Assembly (NCBI GenBank): GCA_013286595.1
Contig: JABDFI010000001.1
Location: 620 to 64,619, forward strand
Source of the DNA: Chlamydiota bacterium
GTDB lineage: Bacteria; Chlamydiota; Chlamydiia; Chlamydiales; Rhabdochlamydiaceae
Direction of reading: 5' to 3'
DNA: 64,000 bases
This document shows positions 15,455 to 24,827 of the stretch, piece by piece. The first letter of the stretch is position 1; each line of letters starts with the position of its first letter. The notes below the pieces were generated by a model that saw nothing but the letters and a program-made list of their open reading frames with translations, did not search any database and was not told the DNA's origin. The position numbers and the translations under genes are program-made.

Positions 15455-17935
15455 TTGAGTACTGAAAAGGACAATGAAGTGATGGAAGAAGAGCACACCG
15501 AAGAAACTCTTGCAGCTGAGATACAAGAATCTGTTCGTCAAGATCAAGCGCGGGAAAAAGCGGCTTTTGAAGCACCCAATGAAGTATTTGTTGTGCCTTT
15601 GAGTCGTCGCCCGTTCTTTCCTGGAATGGCAGCTCCCCTTGTCATCGAACCAGGTGCTTATTACGAGGTGTTAAAAACCGTTGCGAAATCTGAACATAAA
15701 TGCATGGGGCTTTTCTTGACAAAACAAGAAGATGCCAACATTTATAAAGTGGGATTTGATGATCTGTATTCAGTAGGCGTATTAGCGCGTATTCTGCGGA
15801 TTATCCCGATGGAGCAAGGGGGTGCGCAAGTTGTTCTCAACATGGAAAAGCGGATCTCTATTAAGAAGTCGCTCAAATCCAAGTATCTCAAAGCGCAAAT
15901 CATCTATCACGATGATCATGTGGATAAGCTCTCCAAAGAGTTAAAGGCTTACTCGATCAGCATCATCACGACGATTAAAGAGTTACTCAAGCTCAATCCT
16001 CTCTTTAAAGAGGAGTTGCAGATTTTCCTTGGACACTCTGATTTTACAGAGCCTGGAAAATTGGCGGATTTTGCCGTCGCCTTGACAACGGCAAGTAGAG
16101 ACGAGCTGCAGGAAGTGTTAGAAACCTACGATCTGCAAGGAAGAATTGATAAAGCGCTTGTGCTACTAAAAAAAGAGCTCGATTTAAGCCGCTTGCAAAA
16201 CAGCATCAATCAAAAGATCGAATCGTCTATTTCCAAGACGCAGCGCGAGTTCTTTTTGCGCGAGCAGCTGAAGACTATCAAGAAAGAGTTAGGTTTAGAA
16301 AAAGATGACAAGACCTGTGATATTGAAAAGTTTGAAGCGCGCTTGAAAAAGAGAACAGTCCCTCCCGATGTCATGCAGGTGATCACAGAAGAACTGGAGA
16401 AGCTCAGCGTCTTAGAGGTGCAGTCTGCTGAATATGCCGTATGCCGCAATTATTTAGATTGGTTGACGATCGTACCGTGGGGAATATTCAGCGGAGGATT
16501 CGAAAGCGACAATAAGGTGAATTACAAACAGGCTCAGAAAATATTAGAAGAAGATCATTATGGGCTCAATGACATCAAAGAGCGGGTTTTAGAATTCATC
16601 GCTGTTGGTAAGTTAGCTGGTGGTGTGAAGGGAAGCATCATCTGTCTCGTCGGTCCTCCAGGTGTGGGGAAAACGAGCATCGGCAAAAGTATTGCTCGAG
16701 CCTTAAATCGGCAATTTTACCGGTTTTCTGTCGGTGGTATGCGCGATGAAGCTGAAATCAAAGGACACAGGCGCACATATATTGGGGCGATGCCTGGAAA
16801 GTTGATCCAAGCAATGAAATTCACACAGGCGATGAATCCTGTCATCATGTTGGATGAGGTCGATAAATTGAATTCGAGTTATCACGGCGATCCCGCTTCG
16901 GCTTTATTGGAAGTGCTCGATCCGGAACAGAACAAAGATTTTCTGGATCACTATCTCGATGTGCGATGCGATTTGTCTAATGTGTTGTTCATTTTAACTG
17001 CCAATGTGCTCGATACGATTCCAGAGCCATTAAAAGATAGGATGGATATCTTGCGCCTCTCTGGATACATCATGGAAGAGAAAGTGAAAATCGCACAGCA
17101 GTACTTGATTCCTAGAAATCGCAAGAACATGGGGCTCAAGATTTCTGACGTGTCGTTTTCATCCTCAGCCCTTGGTCAGATCATCAATAAGTATGCGCGA
17201 GAAGCAGGTGTTCGCAGTTTAGAGAACAACCTGAAGAAAATCATGCGTAAAGTGGCTGTTGAGATCGTCAAAGCCCAAGAGAAGAAAAAAAAGACTAAAT
17301 TGAAACAAGTCTCTGTGACCGATCGGAACCTGGAAAAATTCTTAGGAAAACCCGTCTTCACGACGGATCGTTTCTACCAGCGTACGCCGGTAGGTGTGTG
17401 CATGGGGCTTGCTTGGACCTCGATGGGCGGTGCTACGCTTTACGTGGAAGCCACGCGCGTAGAAGCTGAAAAATCGGACATGAAGCTCACCGGTCAAGCT
17501 GGTGATGTCATGAAAGAATCCGCTCAGATTGCTTGGACTTATTTACATAGTATGGTGGAAAAGTACGCGCCTGGAATTTCTTTTTTTAGAGGAAGTCAGG
17601 TTCACATCCATATCCCCGAAGGGGCCACACCTAAAGATGGTCCATCAGCAGGAGTCACCCTTGTCACAGCGTTGCTTTCTTTATTGCGCGAAGAACCTGT
17701 CCTAGAAGACCTCGGCATGACAGGAGAGATTACTCTTACGGGACAAGTGCTGCCCATCGGCGGTGTGAAAGAAAAAATGATTGCAGCGAAACGCTCAGGT
17801 GCCAAAGTCTTGATTTTCCCAAGAGACAATCAAAGGGATTATGATGAGTTGCCTCCCTATGTAAAAAAAGGAATACGCGTGCATTTCGTCAAACACTATG
17901 ATGAGGTTTTCCATGTCGCGTTTCAAAAAGCATAA
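15455..17935 (+). CDS. lon: ATP-dependent protease Lon
   Basis: 826 residues starting at a TTG with AAAGGAGAA seven bases upstream. The N-terminal LON substrate domain runs from about 45 to 245. A coiled linker follows, then the AAA module with Walker A GPPGVGKTS near 399-407 and Walker B VIMLDEVDKL near 465. The S16 protease domain shows KDGPSAGVTL with the catalytic serine near 731 and GGVKEKMIAAKRSG with the lysine near 773. It degrades misfolded and regulatory proteins in the cytoplasm. It reads divergently from tsaB, as in Chlamydia. Its last codons overlap the next gene, suggesting coupling. Confidence 0.97.
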   Translation: MSTEKDNEVMEEEHTEETLAAEIQESVRQDQAREKAAFEAPNEVFVVPLSRRPFFPGMAAPLVIEPGAYYEVLKTVAKSEHKCMGLFLTKQEDANIYKVGFDDLYSVGVLARILRIIPMEQGGAQVVLNMEKRISIKKSLKSKYLKAQIIYHDDHVDKLSKELKAYSISIITTIKELLKLNPLFKEELQIFLGHSDFTEPGKLADFAVALTTASRDELQEVLETYDLQGRIDKALVLLKKELDLSRLQNSINQKIESSISKTQREFFLREQLKTIKKELGLEKDDKTCDIEKFEARLKKRTVPPDVMQVITEELEKLSVLEVQSAEYAVCRNYLDWLTIVPWGIFSGGFESDNKVNYKQAQKILEEDHYGLNDIKERVLEFIAVGKLAGGVKGSIICLVGPPGVGKTSIGKSIARALNRQFYRFSVGGMRDEAEIKGHRRTYIGAMPGKLIQAMKFTQAMNPVIMLDEVDKLNSSYHGDPASALLEVLDPEQNKDFLDHYLDVRCDLSNVLFILTANVLDTIPEPLKDRMDILRLSGYIMEEKVKIAQQYLIPRNRKNMGLKISDVSFSSSALGQIINKYAREAGVRSLENNLKKIMRKVAVEIVKAQEKKKKTKLKQVSVTDRNLEKFLGKPVFTTDRFYQRTPVGVCMGLAWTSMGGATLYVEATRVEAEKSDMKLTGQAGDVMKESAQIAWTYLHSMVEKYAPGISFFRGSQVHIHIPEGATPKDGPSAGVTLVTALLSLLREEPVLEDLGMTGEITLTGQVLPIGGVKEKMIAAKRSGAKVLIFPRDNQRDYDELPPYVKKGIRVHFVKHYDEVFHVAFQKA

Positions 17936-18428
17936 GGCTTTAGATGCTGCGCTTCATAGTAAGATCGTCGATCCTAGTCATCTAGTAGCACGTGTTCAGG
18001 AGTGGAGAGCTCAAGGCAAGACCATTGTAACTCTAAATGGTTCCTTTGACCTATTGCACGCAGGTCACCTGGAGATGATTTTTCAAGCCTCCTGTCAGGC
18101 AGATCTGTTATTGATGCTACTCAATACAGATCGATCGATCCAGGAATATAAAAGTCCTTCGCGCCCCATCATTGCATTAAAGTACCGATTAAGCATGATT
18201 GCTGCTTTGGAAATGGTCGATTATGTATCATGGTTTGATGAGACAGACCCGCGCAGAATTTTAGCTCAGATCCAACCCGATGTGCATGTGAATGGCGCTG
18301 AGTATGGCGTGAATTGCATCGAGGCAGATGTCGTGCGAGAGTGCGGTGGAAAACTACATATTGTGGATCTTGTTCCAGGACTGTCTACTTCATTGATCGT
18401 TAAGAAAATAGTCGACACATGCGCTTAA
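17913..18428 (+). CDS. RfaE domain II/HldE-C-type nucleotidyltransferase
   Basis: 171 residues from the ATG at 17913, within the lon 3' end, with AGG eight bases upstream. An earlier ATG at 17898 is possible. The cytidylyltransferase-like fold is marked by LNGSFDLLHAGHLEMI near 37-52 (HxGH nucleotide-binding motif) and by NTDRSIQEYKSPSRPI near 70. VNGAEYG and PGLSTSLIVKKI near the end match the GSTTxxI-type motif of RfaE2. The best match is the domain that makes ADP-heptose from heptose-1-phosphate for LPS core. Many chlamydiae lack a full heptose pathway, so another sugar or alcohol phosphate substrate is possible. It is in an overlapping run lon, this gene, rhomboid, rnz. Confidence 0.82.
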   Translation: MSRFKKHKALDAALHSKIVDPSHLVARVQEWRAQGKTIVTLNGSFDLLHAGHLEMIFQASCQADLLLMLLNTDRSIQEYKSPSRPIIALKYRLSMIAALEMVDYVSWFDETDPRRILAQIQPDVHVNGAEYGVNCIEADVVRECGGKLHIVDLVPGLSTSLIVKKIVDTCA

Positions 18429-19585
18429 TTGGAAATTTTGAAACAGAAAAACAAGCTTATGCCTTCTACTCCTTTCTTTTGAAAGAGGGGATTGATAATA
18501 TTTATGAGCCCTATGTCGATCCTAAAACACACATTAAGCAGTACAGTATTTGGGTGCACAATGAGGATGCTTTTCCTCGCGCACTGGAATGGTTCCAACG
18601 GTATCATGACAATCCTCAAGATCCCCAGTTTAATTCCATGGAGGGGAGTGTTCCTCACACACCGCCCTCTCCAGAATTCTCACAAGTGACAAAAGAAGAA
18701 CAGATAAAATGGGCACTTAAGCCGCGTATTGTGATTAAGCAGCATCGGTTGCGTTTGACCCTGACCCATTTAATTTTACTTGTGTGCGTTGGTTTGTATT
18801 TGTGGAATGATGTCGAAGAGTCTGTCCTTATTAAAGAGAGAGGGCCTATTTCTGCCCGCCTTGTGTTCACTCCTTTACAACAAGCTCTGTTGTTTGATTA
18901 TCCGAAGAGTTTTCAAGAGATGCAAGACGCCTTAGCACGCCTTCCCTTGAAGGATGTTGAAGATGTGAGAGAACTACCTCCCCAAGTACAACAGGTGATC
19001 GAACAAGCGGAACAAATTCCTTCGTGGAAAGGGATCTTCTCTTTCTTGAAACTCGTGAAAGAAAAAGGTTGGGAGGTCGCTTCCCAAGTTCCTCTTTTTG
19101 AAAAAATCCGGCAAGGAGAAGTGTGGCGTTTGTTTACTCCCTGTTTAATGCATCACGACTTTTTGCATATCCTATTTAACATGGCGTGGTTGTGGATACT
19201 GGGAAGGCAGATTGAAGATCGCATACGTCCCTTTAAGTTGTTACTATTGATCCTCATCATGGGGATAGTTGCTAATGTGGCTCAGTATCTAGTCAGTGGT
19301 CCTTATTTTCTCGGTTTTTCTGGTGTCGTTGTAGGGATGGCGGGATTCATTTGGATGCGACAGAGAAGTGCTCCTTGGGAAGGGTATCCTTTAAATCGCT
19401 CCACTCTTGTCTTTCTACTCATCTTTGTTCTTTCCATGTTTGCTCTTGAGCTGATTACATTTACTTTAAAAACCTTCTCTGTGATTTCGATTGCTCCCGT
19501 CATTGCCAATACAGCCCATATTGTCGGCGGACTCTGTGGCATGGCATTGGGTAAAATTCCCTTCTTCAAACGAGGTCTTTCATGA
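18419..19585 (+). CDS. Rhomboid family intramembrane serine protease (GlpG-like)
   Basis: 388 residues. The N-terminal cytoplasmic domain (about 1-65) resembles the rhomboid N domain. A membrane helix lies near 117-130, and an extra linker follows to about 240. The rhomboid core has [18 protein letters not shown] near 243-260, [14 protein letters not shown] near 299-312 with the GxSG catalytic serine, and [15 protein letters not shown] near 364-378 with the catalytic histidine. It cleaves membrane-spanning substrates in the inner membrane. The start overlaps the previous gene by ten bases and the end overlaps rnz by four (ATGA), so these genes form a tight operon. Confidence 0.92.
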   Translation: MRLIGNFETEKQAYAFYSFLLKEGIDNIYEPYVDPKTHIKQYSIWVHNEDAFPRALEWFQRYHDNPQDPQFNSMEGSVPHTPPSPEFSQVTKEEQIKWALKPRIVIKQHRLRLTLTHLILLVCVGLYLWNDVEESVLIKERGPISARLVFTPLQQALLFDYPKSFQEMQDALARLPLKDVEDVRELPPQVQQVIEQAEQIPSWKGIFSFLKLVKEKGWEVASQVPLFEKIRQGEVWRLFTPCLMHHDFLHILFNMAWLWILGRQIEDRIRPFKLLLLILIMGIVANVAQYLVSGPYFLGFSGVVVGMAGFIWMRQRSAPWEGYPLNRSTLVFLLIFVLSMFALELITFTLKTFSVISIAPVIANTAHIVGGLCGMALGKIPFFKRGLS

Positions 19586-20481
19586 CAGTGCGCGATCTTG
19601 TCATCCTCGGTTGTTCCAGCCAACAGCACACGCGTACGCGCAATCAAGGTGCCTATCTTGTGCGTTGGAACGAACAAGGTTTTTTGTTTGATCCCGGAGA
19701 AGGAACGCAAAGGCAGTTTATCTTCGCCAACGTAGCTCCCACGTATGTCACCAGCATTTTTGTGAGTCACTTTCACGGCGATCATTGCCTAGGGCTTGGC
19801 TCCATTCTCATGAGACTCAACCTCGATAAAGTTCCTCATCCCATCCATTGCTATTATCCAGGAAGCGGTCAGGTGTACTTTGATCGCTTGCGTTTTGGCA
19901 CCATTTACCATCAGAATATCCAAGTGATCGAGCATCCGATCTTTGAAGAGGGTATCGTTGTCCAGAACGAGCAATTTAAAATTGAAGCGCGCTTTTTACA
20001 GCATGGGGTGGATAACATTGGTTGGAGAATCACCGAAGCAGATACTCGTAAATTTGATAAATCCAAGCTCGATGCTTATGGCATAAAAGGTCCTATGGTT
20101 CGAGAAATAGAAAAAAGAGGAGAGATTATCGTCGATGGCGCACGGATCATCCTCGATGATGTAAGTCATGTGAAATCAGGGGATGTTTTAGCTGTGGCCA
20201 TTGATACATTGCCCTGTTCTGCCATCCTCGATCTGGCCAAATACGCCAAACTTTTCATCTGTGAAAGTACCTACCTAGAAAGGCATCGCGATCTCGCACA
20301 TAAACATTATCATCTGACAGCTAAGCAAGCTGCTGAGATGGCCCTCAAAGCAGGGGTGGAAACTCTTGTGTTAACCCACTTTTCAGCGCGCTATCAAGAT
20401 CTTGAGGAATTTGCTCAAGAAGCCCAGTCTATTTTTCCACAAACGATTATCGCAGAAGACTTTAAAATCATTCCTTTCTGA
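19582..20481 (+). CDS. rnz: Ribonuclease Z
   Basis: 299 residues of the metallo-beta-lactamase fold. The zinc motif [10 protein letters not shown] (HxHxDH) lies near 54-63. Further ligands are the histidine in [12 protein letters not shown] near 139 and [10 protein letters not shown] near 266. It removes the 3' trailer of tRNA precursors in the cytoplasm. It corresponds to the gene before xerC in Chlamydia. The ATG overlaps the rhomboid stop. About 65 bp covering its last codons and downstream sequence are duplicated at 22602-22668. Confidence 0.94.
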   Translation: MTVRDLVILGCSSQQHTRTRNQGAYLVRWNEQGFLFDPGEGTQRQFIFANVAPTYVTSIFVSHFHGDHCLGLGSILMRLNLDKVPHPIHCYYPGSGQVYFDRLRFGTIYHQNIQVIEHPIFEEGIVVQNEQFKIEARFLQHGVDNIGWRITEADTRKFDKSKLDAYGIKGPMVREIEKRGEIIVDGARIILDDVSHVKSGDVLAVAIDTLPCSAILDLAKYAKLFICESTYLERHRDLAHKHYHLTAKQAAEMALKAGVETLVLTHFSARYQDLEEFAQEAQSIFPQTIIAEDFKIIPF

Positions 20482-20594
20482 ATCTCATTGATAATCAATC
20501 ACTTGAGAATCATCTTTAATTATCTGATAATTACATTCTTAATAATGTAATTAAAAAAAACATTATTCTTAATAATATTTATAAAATTAATATG

Positions 20595-20600
20595 TATAAT
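20595..20600 (+). promoter_or_regulatory. Candidate -10 box of ankyrin-like gene 1
   Basis: A TATAAT lies 33 bp before the ATG. The surrounding sequence (AAATTAATnTGTATAATTAT) is conserved upstream of the paralogue, with TATAAT at 22753-22758. No clear -35 is seen. Conservation between the copies may simply reflect recent duplication. Confidence 0.45.
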
Positions 20601-20632
20601 TATGTTTATCAACAACTAAAACGAGGATAATT

Positions 20633-22456
20633 ATGAGTGGTATTTCTTTACTTATACCTAAACCAGTAGTAGGGTCAGGAATACGCCTGCTTGGCCAACC
20701 CACAATTTATGATGCTTTAGACCACTCTGACAGCGCAGCTCTTGCGTTTGTGGAAAATGATTTTCGCGAAGAGCATTCTAACGTCAAGAGAGCAAATAGC
20801 TTCTTGCCCTTATTAGAAGCATTGGGATTAAACCGAATCAAGGCGGCCATAGCAATGATTCCTAAAATGGGCGATCACATTCACAGGGCAATAGAACAAG
20901 ACGATTCTTTGAGCTCCGATTCTATTGGGGGATCCTATTTCCATGTAATGCTAGGAGAAGGAAGACTCTTCTATAATTCAGACTGTATTGACTGTTTAAT
21001 AAAGGCAGGATTGGACCCCAAGCGAAAGAACAAGGATGGAAAAAATCCTCTGACTTTACTGTTCTCGAACATGCTTTTCAGTCGTGGATGCTTGGCATTG
21101 CAAGAGAACTGGGATATCGTTTTTGACTTTTTATCAAAAGTGACCAAGGAAGATCGTGACCATTTAATCAAAGAAGTTCTTACGTTTATGAGAGGCCAAG
21201 GATACCCCAAATTAGCCGGCGAGTTAAGCAAGGTATTTACGAAAGGTAAGGTATTTGAAAAAGGTTCTGTGGGAAAGAGAGCAAGAACACAATGGGTTCT
21301 TGAGCAGTGCCAAAAGAAATTCATAGATGTTTTTCAAAAAGAGGAAGGTCAAACAGAGGAACTTGCTGTTAGAAAATTCATGTCAAATGGCTGTGGTGTA
21401 CCAGATGAGTTGATTGATTTTTCTCTGGAAATACAAGAAGGAGCAGAACACACAGCCTTTGGAATGCCCCCTGGCGATAATACGACGTGTGAGCGTTTGC
21501 TCGATGTTGTTAAAGATTGTTATTCCTTTGGTGATGCAACCCGTGATGCAGTAGAAAAAGCTTTTCATCATGCAGCTACCATGTCCAAGCAAGTTGCAGA
21601 TAGCAACAAAATCGGAGTGGCGCCACCGTTTTTAACAAAGAAGTATGTTACCGCGGTGCAAAAAGGGGATACTCAGGTAATGAGATTGGGTTGGAAGAGA
21701 CATGCCATTACCGTTACCTTTTTCAATGGCTACATGGTTATTGGAAATGGAGGTCCAAGACCTGATGATCGATCCACTCTAACAGCTTTTAAAATCGATC
21801 CTAAACGGGTGACCAAAAAATTGCTCGAGCATATGGTAGCCCAGAGCTCTAAGTCTGAAAAAGAAGCCGTAGAATTTTTCTATACAGAGCTTCCCCAAAA
21901 ATTAGGTGCTATACTAGAAGATGGAACCACTAAACGAGAAGATGAAACCACTAAGGCTATTGAAGGAATGAGTCCTAAAGAGCAAAAATGGGGCAACTGT
22001 CCGCTCTTTAGTTTAAAAGCTGCCTTACGAGTCGTGTTATTTGCCATCAAACTCAGCAAAGCTAAAGCGGAAGCTGAAGGGGTGAATACGGAGGAAATTG
22101 AAGCAATCGTAGCTCAAACCAAAACTCAAACCAAATCATTTTCTACCGAATTGCGCGTGCACTTTTTCCTCTCCTACTTAGCACGACATGCGATTAAGTT
22201 TGAGATTCCACAAAGTGCAGGAGAAGTGCCAGAACTTCTTCGAGCAAGTAAAATAGAGATTCAACGCAAAGCTGAAGAGCCTCAATTAGACATGTTTAAT
22301 GCTAAAATCGCTTTAGCAACAGTTGATAAAATTGACAAAAGGATCTCAAAGCCCCTCCTCCTTCGGCAAACTAAGGCACGTCGAGTGGTTGGCGGTTTGA
22401 TGACACTAGCGATGGCAGTATACTTTTTAGCTCAGTTTACTGAACTCGGTCTATAG
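20633..22456 (+). CDS. Ankyrin-like effector candidate with possible CE-clan cysteine protease domain, copy 1
   Basis: 607 residues, paralogous to 22791-24827. Residues about 25-145 resemble degenerate ankyrin repeats (TIYDALDHSDSAALAFV, LPLLEALGLNRIKAAI, CIDCLIKAGLDPKRKNKDGK). A conserved domain at about 270-480 contains GWKRHAITVTFFNGYMVIGN (His357) and EQKWGNCPLFSLKAALRVV (Gln451, Cys456). The order His ... Gln-x4-Cys is what CE-clan cysteine proteases and YopJ-type acetyltransferases show. Such enzymes act as deubiquitinases or acetyltransferases in chlamydial effectors. This catalytic assignment is inference from spacing only. A hydrophobic segment near 585-605 could be a C-terminal membrane anchor. 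AGGATAATT precedes the ATG. The gene follows rnz and is AT-rich upstream. Confidence 0.7.
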   Translation: MSGISLLIPKPVVGSGIRLLGQPTIYDALDHSDSAALAFVENDFREEHSNVKRANSFLPLLEALGLNRIKAAIAMIPKMGDHIHRAIEQDDSLSSDSIGGSYFHVMLGEGRLFYNSDCIDCLIKAGLDPKRKNKDGKNPLTLLFSNMLFSRGCLALQENWDIVFDFLSKVTKEDRDHLIKEVLTFMRGQGYPKLAGELSKVFTKGKVFEKGSVGKRARTQWVLEQCQKKFIDVFQKEEGQTEELAVRKFMSNGCGVPDELIDFSLEIQEGAEHTAFGMPPGDNTTCERLLDVVKDCYSFGDATRDAVEKAFHHAATMSKQVADSNKIGVAPPFLTKKYVTAVQKGDTQVMRLGWKRHAITVTFFNGYMVIGNGGPRPDDRSTLTAFKIDPKRVTKKLLEHMVAQSSKSEKEAVEFFYTELPQKLGAILEDGTTKREDETTKAIEGMSPKEQKWGNCPLFSLKAALRVVLFAIKLSKAKAEAEGVNTEEIEAIVAQTKTQTKSFSTELRVHFFLSYLARHAIKFEIPQSAGEVPELLRASKIEIQRKAEEPQLDMFNAKIALATVDKIDKRISKPLLLRQTKARRVVGGLMTLAMAVYFLAQFTELGL

Positions 22457-22598
22457 AGGCAATTGGAAACTCCACCCCATCCCCGATCCCTATTCGCTTA
22501 AAGTATGCGCTCGGGGATGGGGCCACGGCGGCTTAAGCGGCTGGCAAACTGACTCAAAATCATCGATTTTTCTGGTCGGGGAGTTTGCAATTGTCTCT
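22454..22598. repeat. GAGGCAATTGC-family palindromic repeat after ankyrin-like gene 1
   Basis: The outer ends GAGGCAATTGGAAACTCC and GGGAGTTTGCAATTGTCTC are inverted. Inside is a GC-rich hairpin (CCCCATCCCCGA with CTCGGGGATGGGG) also present at 42666-42713. The left end forms the TAG stop of the upstream gene together with the flanking TA. Confidence 0.75.
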
Positions 22599-22601
22599 TT
22601 C

Positions 22602-22668
22602 CACAAATGATTATCGCAGAAGACTTTAAAATCATCCTCTTCTGAATCTCGTTGATAATCAGTCGCTT
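22602..22668 (+). pseudogene. Duplicated 3' end of rnz
   Basis: About 67 bp matching the rnz tail and the sequence after its stop (20438-20501) at most positions, including ATTATCGCAGAAGACTTTAA. No complete gene is present. It marks the left border of the tandem duplication that produced the second ankyrin-like gene. Confidence 0.8.
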
Positions 22669-22752
22669 GAGATCTCTAATTATCTTATAATATATAATAA
22701 TATATATGTATAAAAAATCATTATTTTTAATTATAAATATAAAATTAATGTG

Positions 22753-22758
22753 TATAAT
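22753..22758 (+). promoter_or_regulatory. Candidate -10 box of ankyrin-like gene 2
   Basis: TATAAT in the same context and at the same distance from the start codon (33 bp) as in copy 1. No clear -35 is seen. Confidence 0.4.
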
Positions 22759-22790
22759 TATATTTATAAACAACCGGAATTAGGATAATT

Positions 22791-24827
22791 ATGAGCATTT
22801 CTTCACCTAAAGCAGAAGTAGAGAGGCGACCAATAGCACCCATGGGCGTTTCGTTGACTATACCTAAAGAAGTAGTAGGGAGCCAGTCAATAGTACCCAT
22901 GAGCCTTTCGTTGACTATACCTAAAGTAGAAGCAGAGCGGCGACCAAGCCTTTCTTTAATTATACCTGAAGAGAGTAGTCTATCTCCAATAACCCAGATT
23001 AAAATACGAGGTGTCCAAGCCACAATTCATGACGCTTTAGAACAACCTGATCCCAAGGTAGTTTTTGAGTTTATGAAAACTAGCCCCAAAGAGGCTTTTA
23101 ACGTCAAGGGACCAGGTAGACAATTGCCCTTATTAGAAGCAGCGAGGGTAAACCAACCGGGGGTGGTCGAGGCAATGGTTGATAAAATGGACGATCAAAT
23201 TCACAGGAAAATAGAAGAAGGCGATATTTTTTTTGGTGACGATTATATTGGAGGAACCTATTTCCATGTGATGCTAGGGGAAATAAAGTTCTATGATCCA
23301 GCCTGTATTGATTATTTAATAAAAGCAGGATTGGACCCCAAGCTAAAGAACAAGGAGGACAAGGATGGAAAAAATCCTCTGACTTTAATGTTCTCGTCCA
23401 TGCTTTTTGCTCGTGAAGGCTTGGCATTTCAAAAAAATTGGGAAGTCATTTTTGACTTCTTATCACGTGTGTCCAAGGAAGATCGTGACCATTTAATCAA
23501 AGAAGCTCTTGAGTTTGTGGAAGGCGAAGGATATCCTCTATTAGCCTCCGAGTTAGAAGAGGTATTCAAAAGGGATTCTGAAGCGGTGTCTGTAGAGGAG
23601 TCTGTAGCGATTAGGACAGCATGGATTGATCAGTGCAAAGTTAAATCCCTTAAAGATTTTCAAAATGATGAAGGTCCTGAAGGTCAATTGGAAGAATTGG
23701 CAGTGGTAAAGCTCGTAGCCAATGCCTGTGGTATACCACATGATTTGCGTGGTTTTCCTGAGCCAACGCGCAGAAAAGAAAAGCACTCGGCCTTTGGAAT
23801 GCCTGATGACGATGATAGGATGTGTCGGTGGTTTCTCGATGTTGTTAATGATGCTTATTCCTTAAAAGATGATGCAACCCGTGGCAAAGTAAAAGATGAT
23901 GCAACCCGTGGCAAAGTAAAAGATGATGCAACCCGTGGCAAAGTAAAAGATGCTTTTCATCATGCTGCTACCATGTCCAAGCAAGTTGCAGATAGCAACA
24001 AAAGCGGAGCGGCGCCACCGTTTTTAACAGATGAGTATGTTACTGCGGTGCGAGAAGGGGATATTCAGGTAATGAGATTGGGTTGGAAGGAACATGTCAT
24101 TACTGTTACTTTTTTCAATGGCTACATGGTTATTGGAAATGGGGGGTCAAGACCTGATAAGCGATCCACTCTAACAGTTTTTAAAATCGATCTTAAACTG
24201 GTGACTAAAGACTTGCTCTTGGCTATGGTAGCCCAGAGCTCTAGGCCTGAAGAAGAAGGCATAGAATTTTTCTATACAGAGCTTCCCAAACTATTAGATG
24301 CTCTACGAGAAGATGGAAGCACTAAACAAGATAAAATCACTCTGGCTATTGAAAAAATGAGTCCTAAAGAGCAAAAATGGGGCAACTGTCCGTTCTTTAG
24401 TTTAAATAATGCCGCCTCACGCGTCGTGTTATTTGCCATCGAATACCGCAAAACCGGACTGGTGAATGCAAAGCAAATCGAAGCAATCATAGCTAAAGCC
24501 AAATCACTTTCTACCGAAGTGCGCGTGCGATTTTACCTCTCCTACTTAGCACGACATGGGATTAAGCCTGGGGTCCCAAGAAATGAAAAAGAAATAGAAC
24601 CAATTCTTCGAGCAAGTAAACGAGCGATTCAACTCAAAGCTAAAGAGTCTGCATTAGTCAGAAAATTGTTTAATGCTCAATTCGCTTCAGCAACAGTTGC
24701 TAAAATCACCGAAAGGGTCACAAAGCAGCCACATCACGCTAGAGTCCAGGAAGCGGCTAGCGCTCTGTTGACAGGACCGATGGGCGGGAGCCTTTCCTTC
24801 TTATCCCCGTTCGATTGGTGGAAATAG
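22791..24827 (+). CDS. Ankyrin-like effector candidate with possible CE-clan cysteine protease domain, copy 2
   Basis: 678 residues and closely similar to copy 1 over most of its length. The N-terminus carries about 55 extra residues made of repeated VSLTIPK/LSLTIPK/LSLIIPE units. The ankyrin-like part follows (about 75-205). The conserved domain keeps GWKEHVITVTFFNGYMVIGN (His435) and EQKWGNCPFFSL (Gln528, Cys533). A triple nine-residue repeat DDATRGKVK lies near 360-386 where copy 1 has a single version. The C-terminus (LTGPMGGSLSFLSPFDWWK) differs from the hydrophobic end of copy 1. It is likely a host-directed protein (inference), with no signal peptide. AGGATAATT precedes the ATG as in copy 1. 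Confidence 0.7.
   Translation: MSISSPKAEVERRPIAPMGVSLTIPKEVVGSQSIVPMSLSLTIPKVEAERRPSLSLIIPEESSLSPITQIKIRGVQATIHDALEQPDPKVVFEFMKTSPKEAFNVKGPGRQLPLLEAARVNQPGVVEAMVDKMDDQIHRKIEEGDIFFGDDYIGGTYFHVMLGEIKFYDPACIDYLIKAGLDPKLKNKEDKDGKNPLTLMFSSMLFAREGLAFQKNWEVIFDFLSRVSKEDRDHLIKEALEFVEGEGYPLLASELEEVFKRDSEAVSVEESVAIRTAWIDQCKVKSLKDFQNDEGPEGQLEELAVVKLVANACGIPHDLRGFPEPTRRKEKHSAFGMPDDDDRMCRWFLDVVNDAYSLKDDATRGKVKDDATRGKVKDDATRGKVKDAFHHAATMSKQVADSNKSGAAPPFLTDEYVTAVREGDIQVMRLGWKEHVITVTFFNGYMVIGNGGSRPDKRSTLTVFKIDLKLVTKDLLLAMVAQSSRPEEEGIEFFYTELPKLLDALREDGSTKQDKITLAIEKMSPKEQKWGNCPFFSLNNAASRVVLFAIEYRKTGLVNAKQIEAIIAKAKSLSTEVRVRFYLSYLARHGIKPGVPRNEKEIEPILRASKRAIQLKAKESALVRKLFNAQFASATVAKITERVTKQPHHARVQEAASALLTGPMGGSLSFLSPFDWWK
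23868..23948 (+). repeat. Three tandem 27-bp units inside ankyrin-like gene 2
   Basis: Three identical 27-bp units (start GATGATGCAACCCGTGGC) encode DDATRGKVK three times. Copy 1 of the gene has one diverged unit here (GDATRDAVE). Identity of the units suggests recent slippage. Each unit is nine codons, so the frame is kept. Confidence 0.9.
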
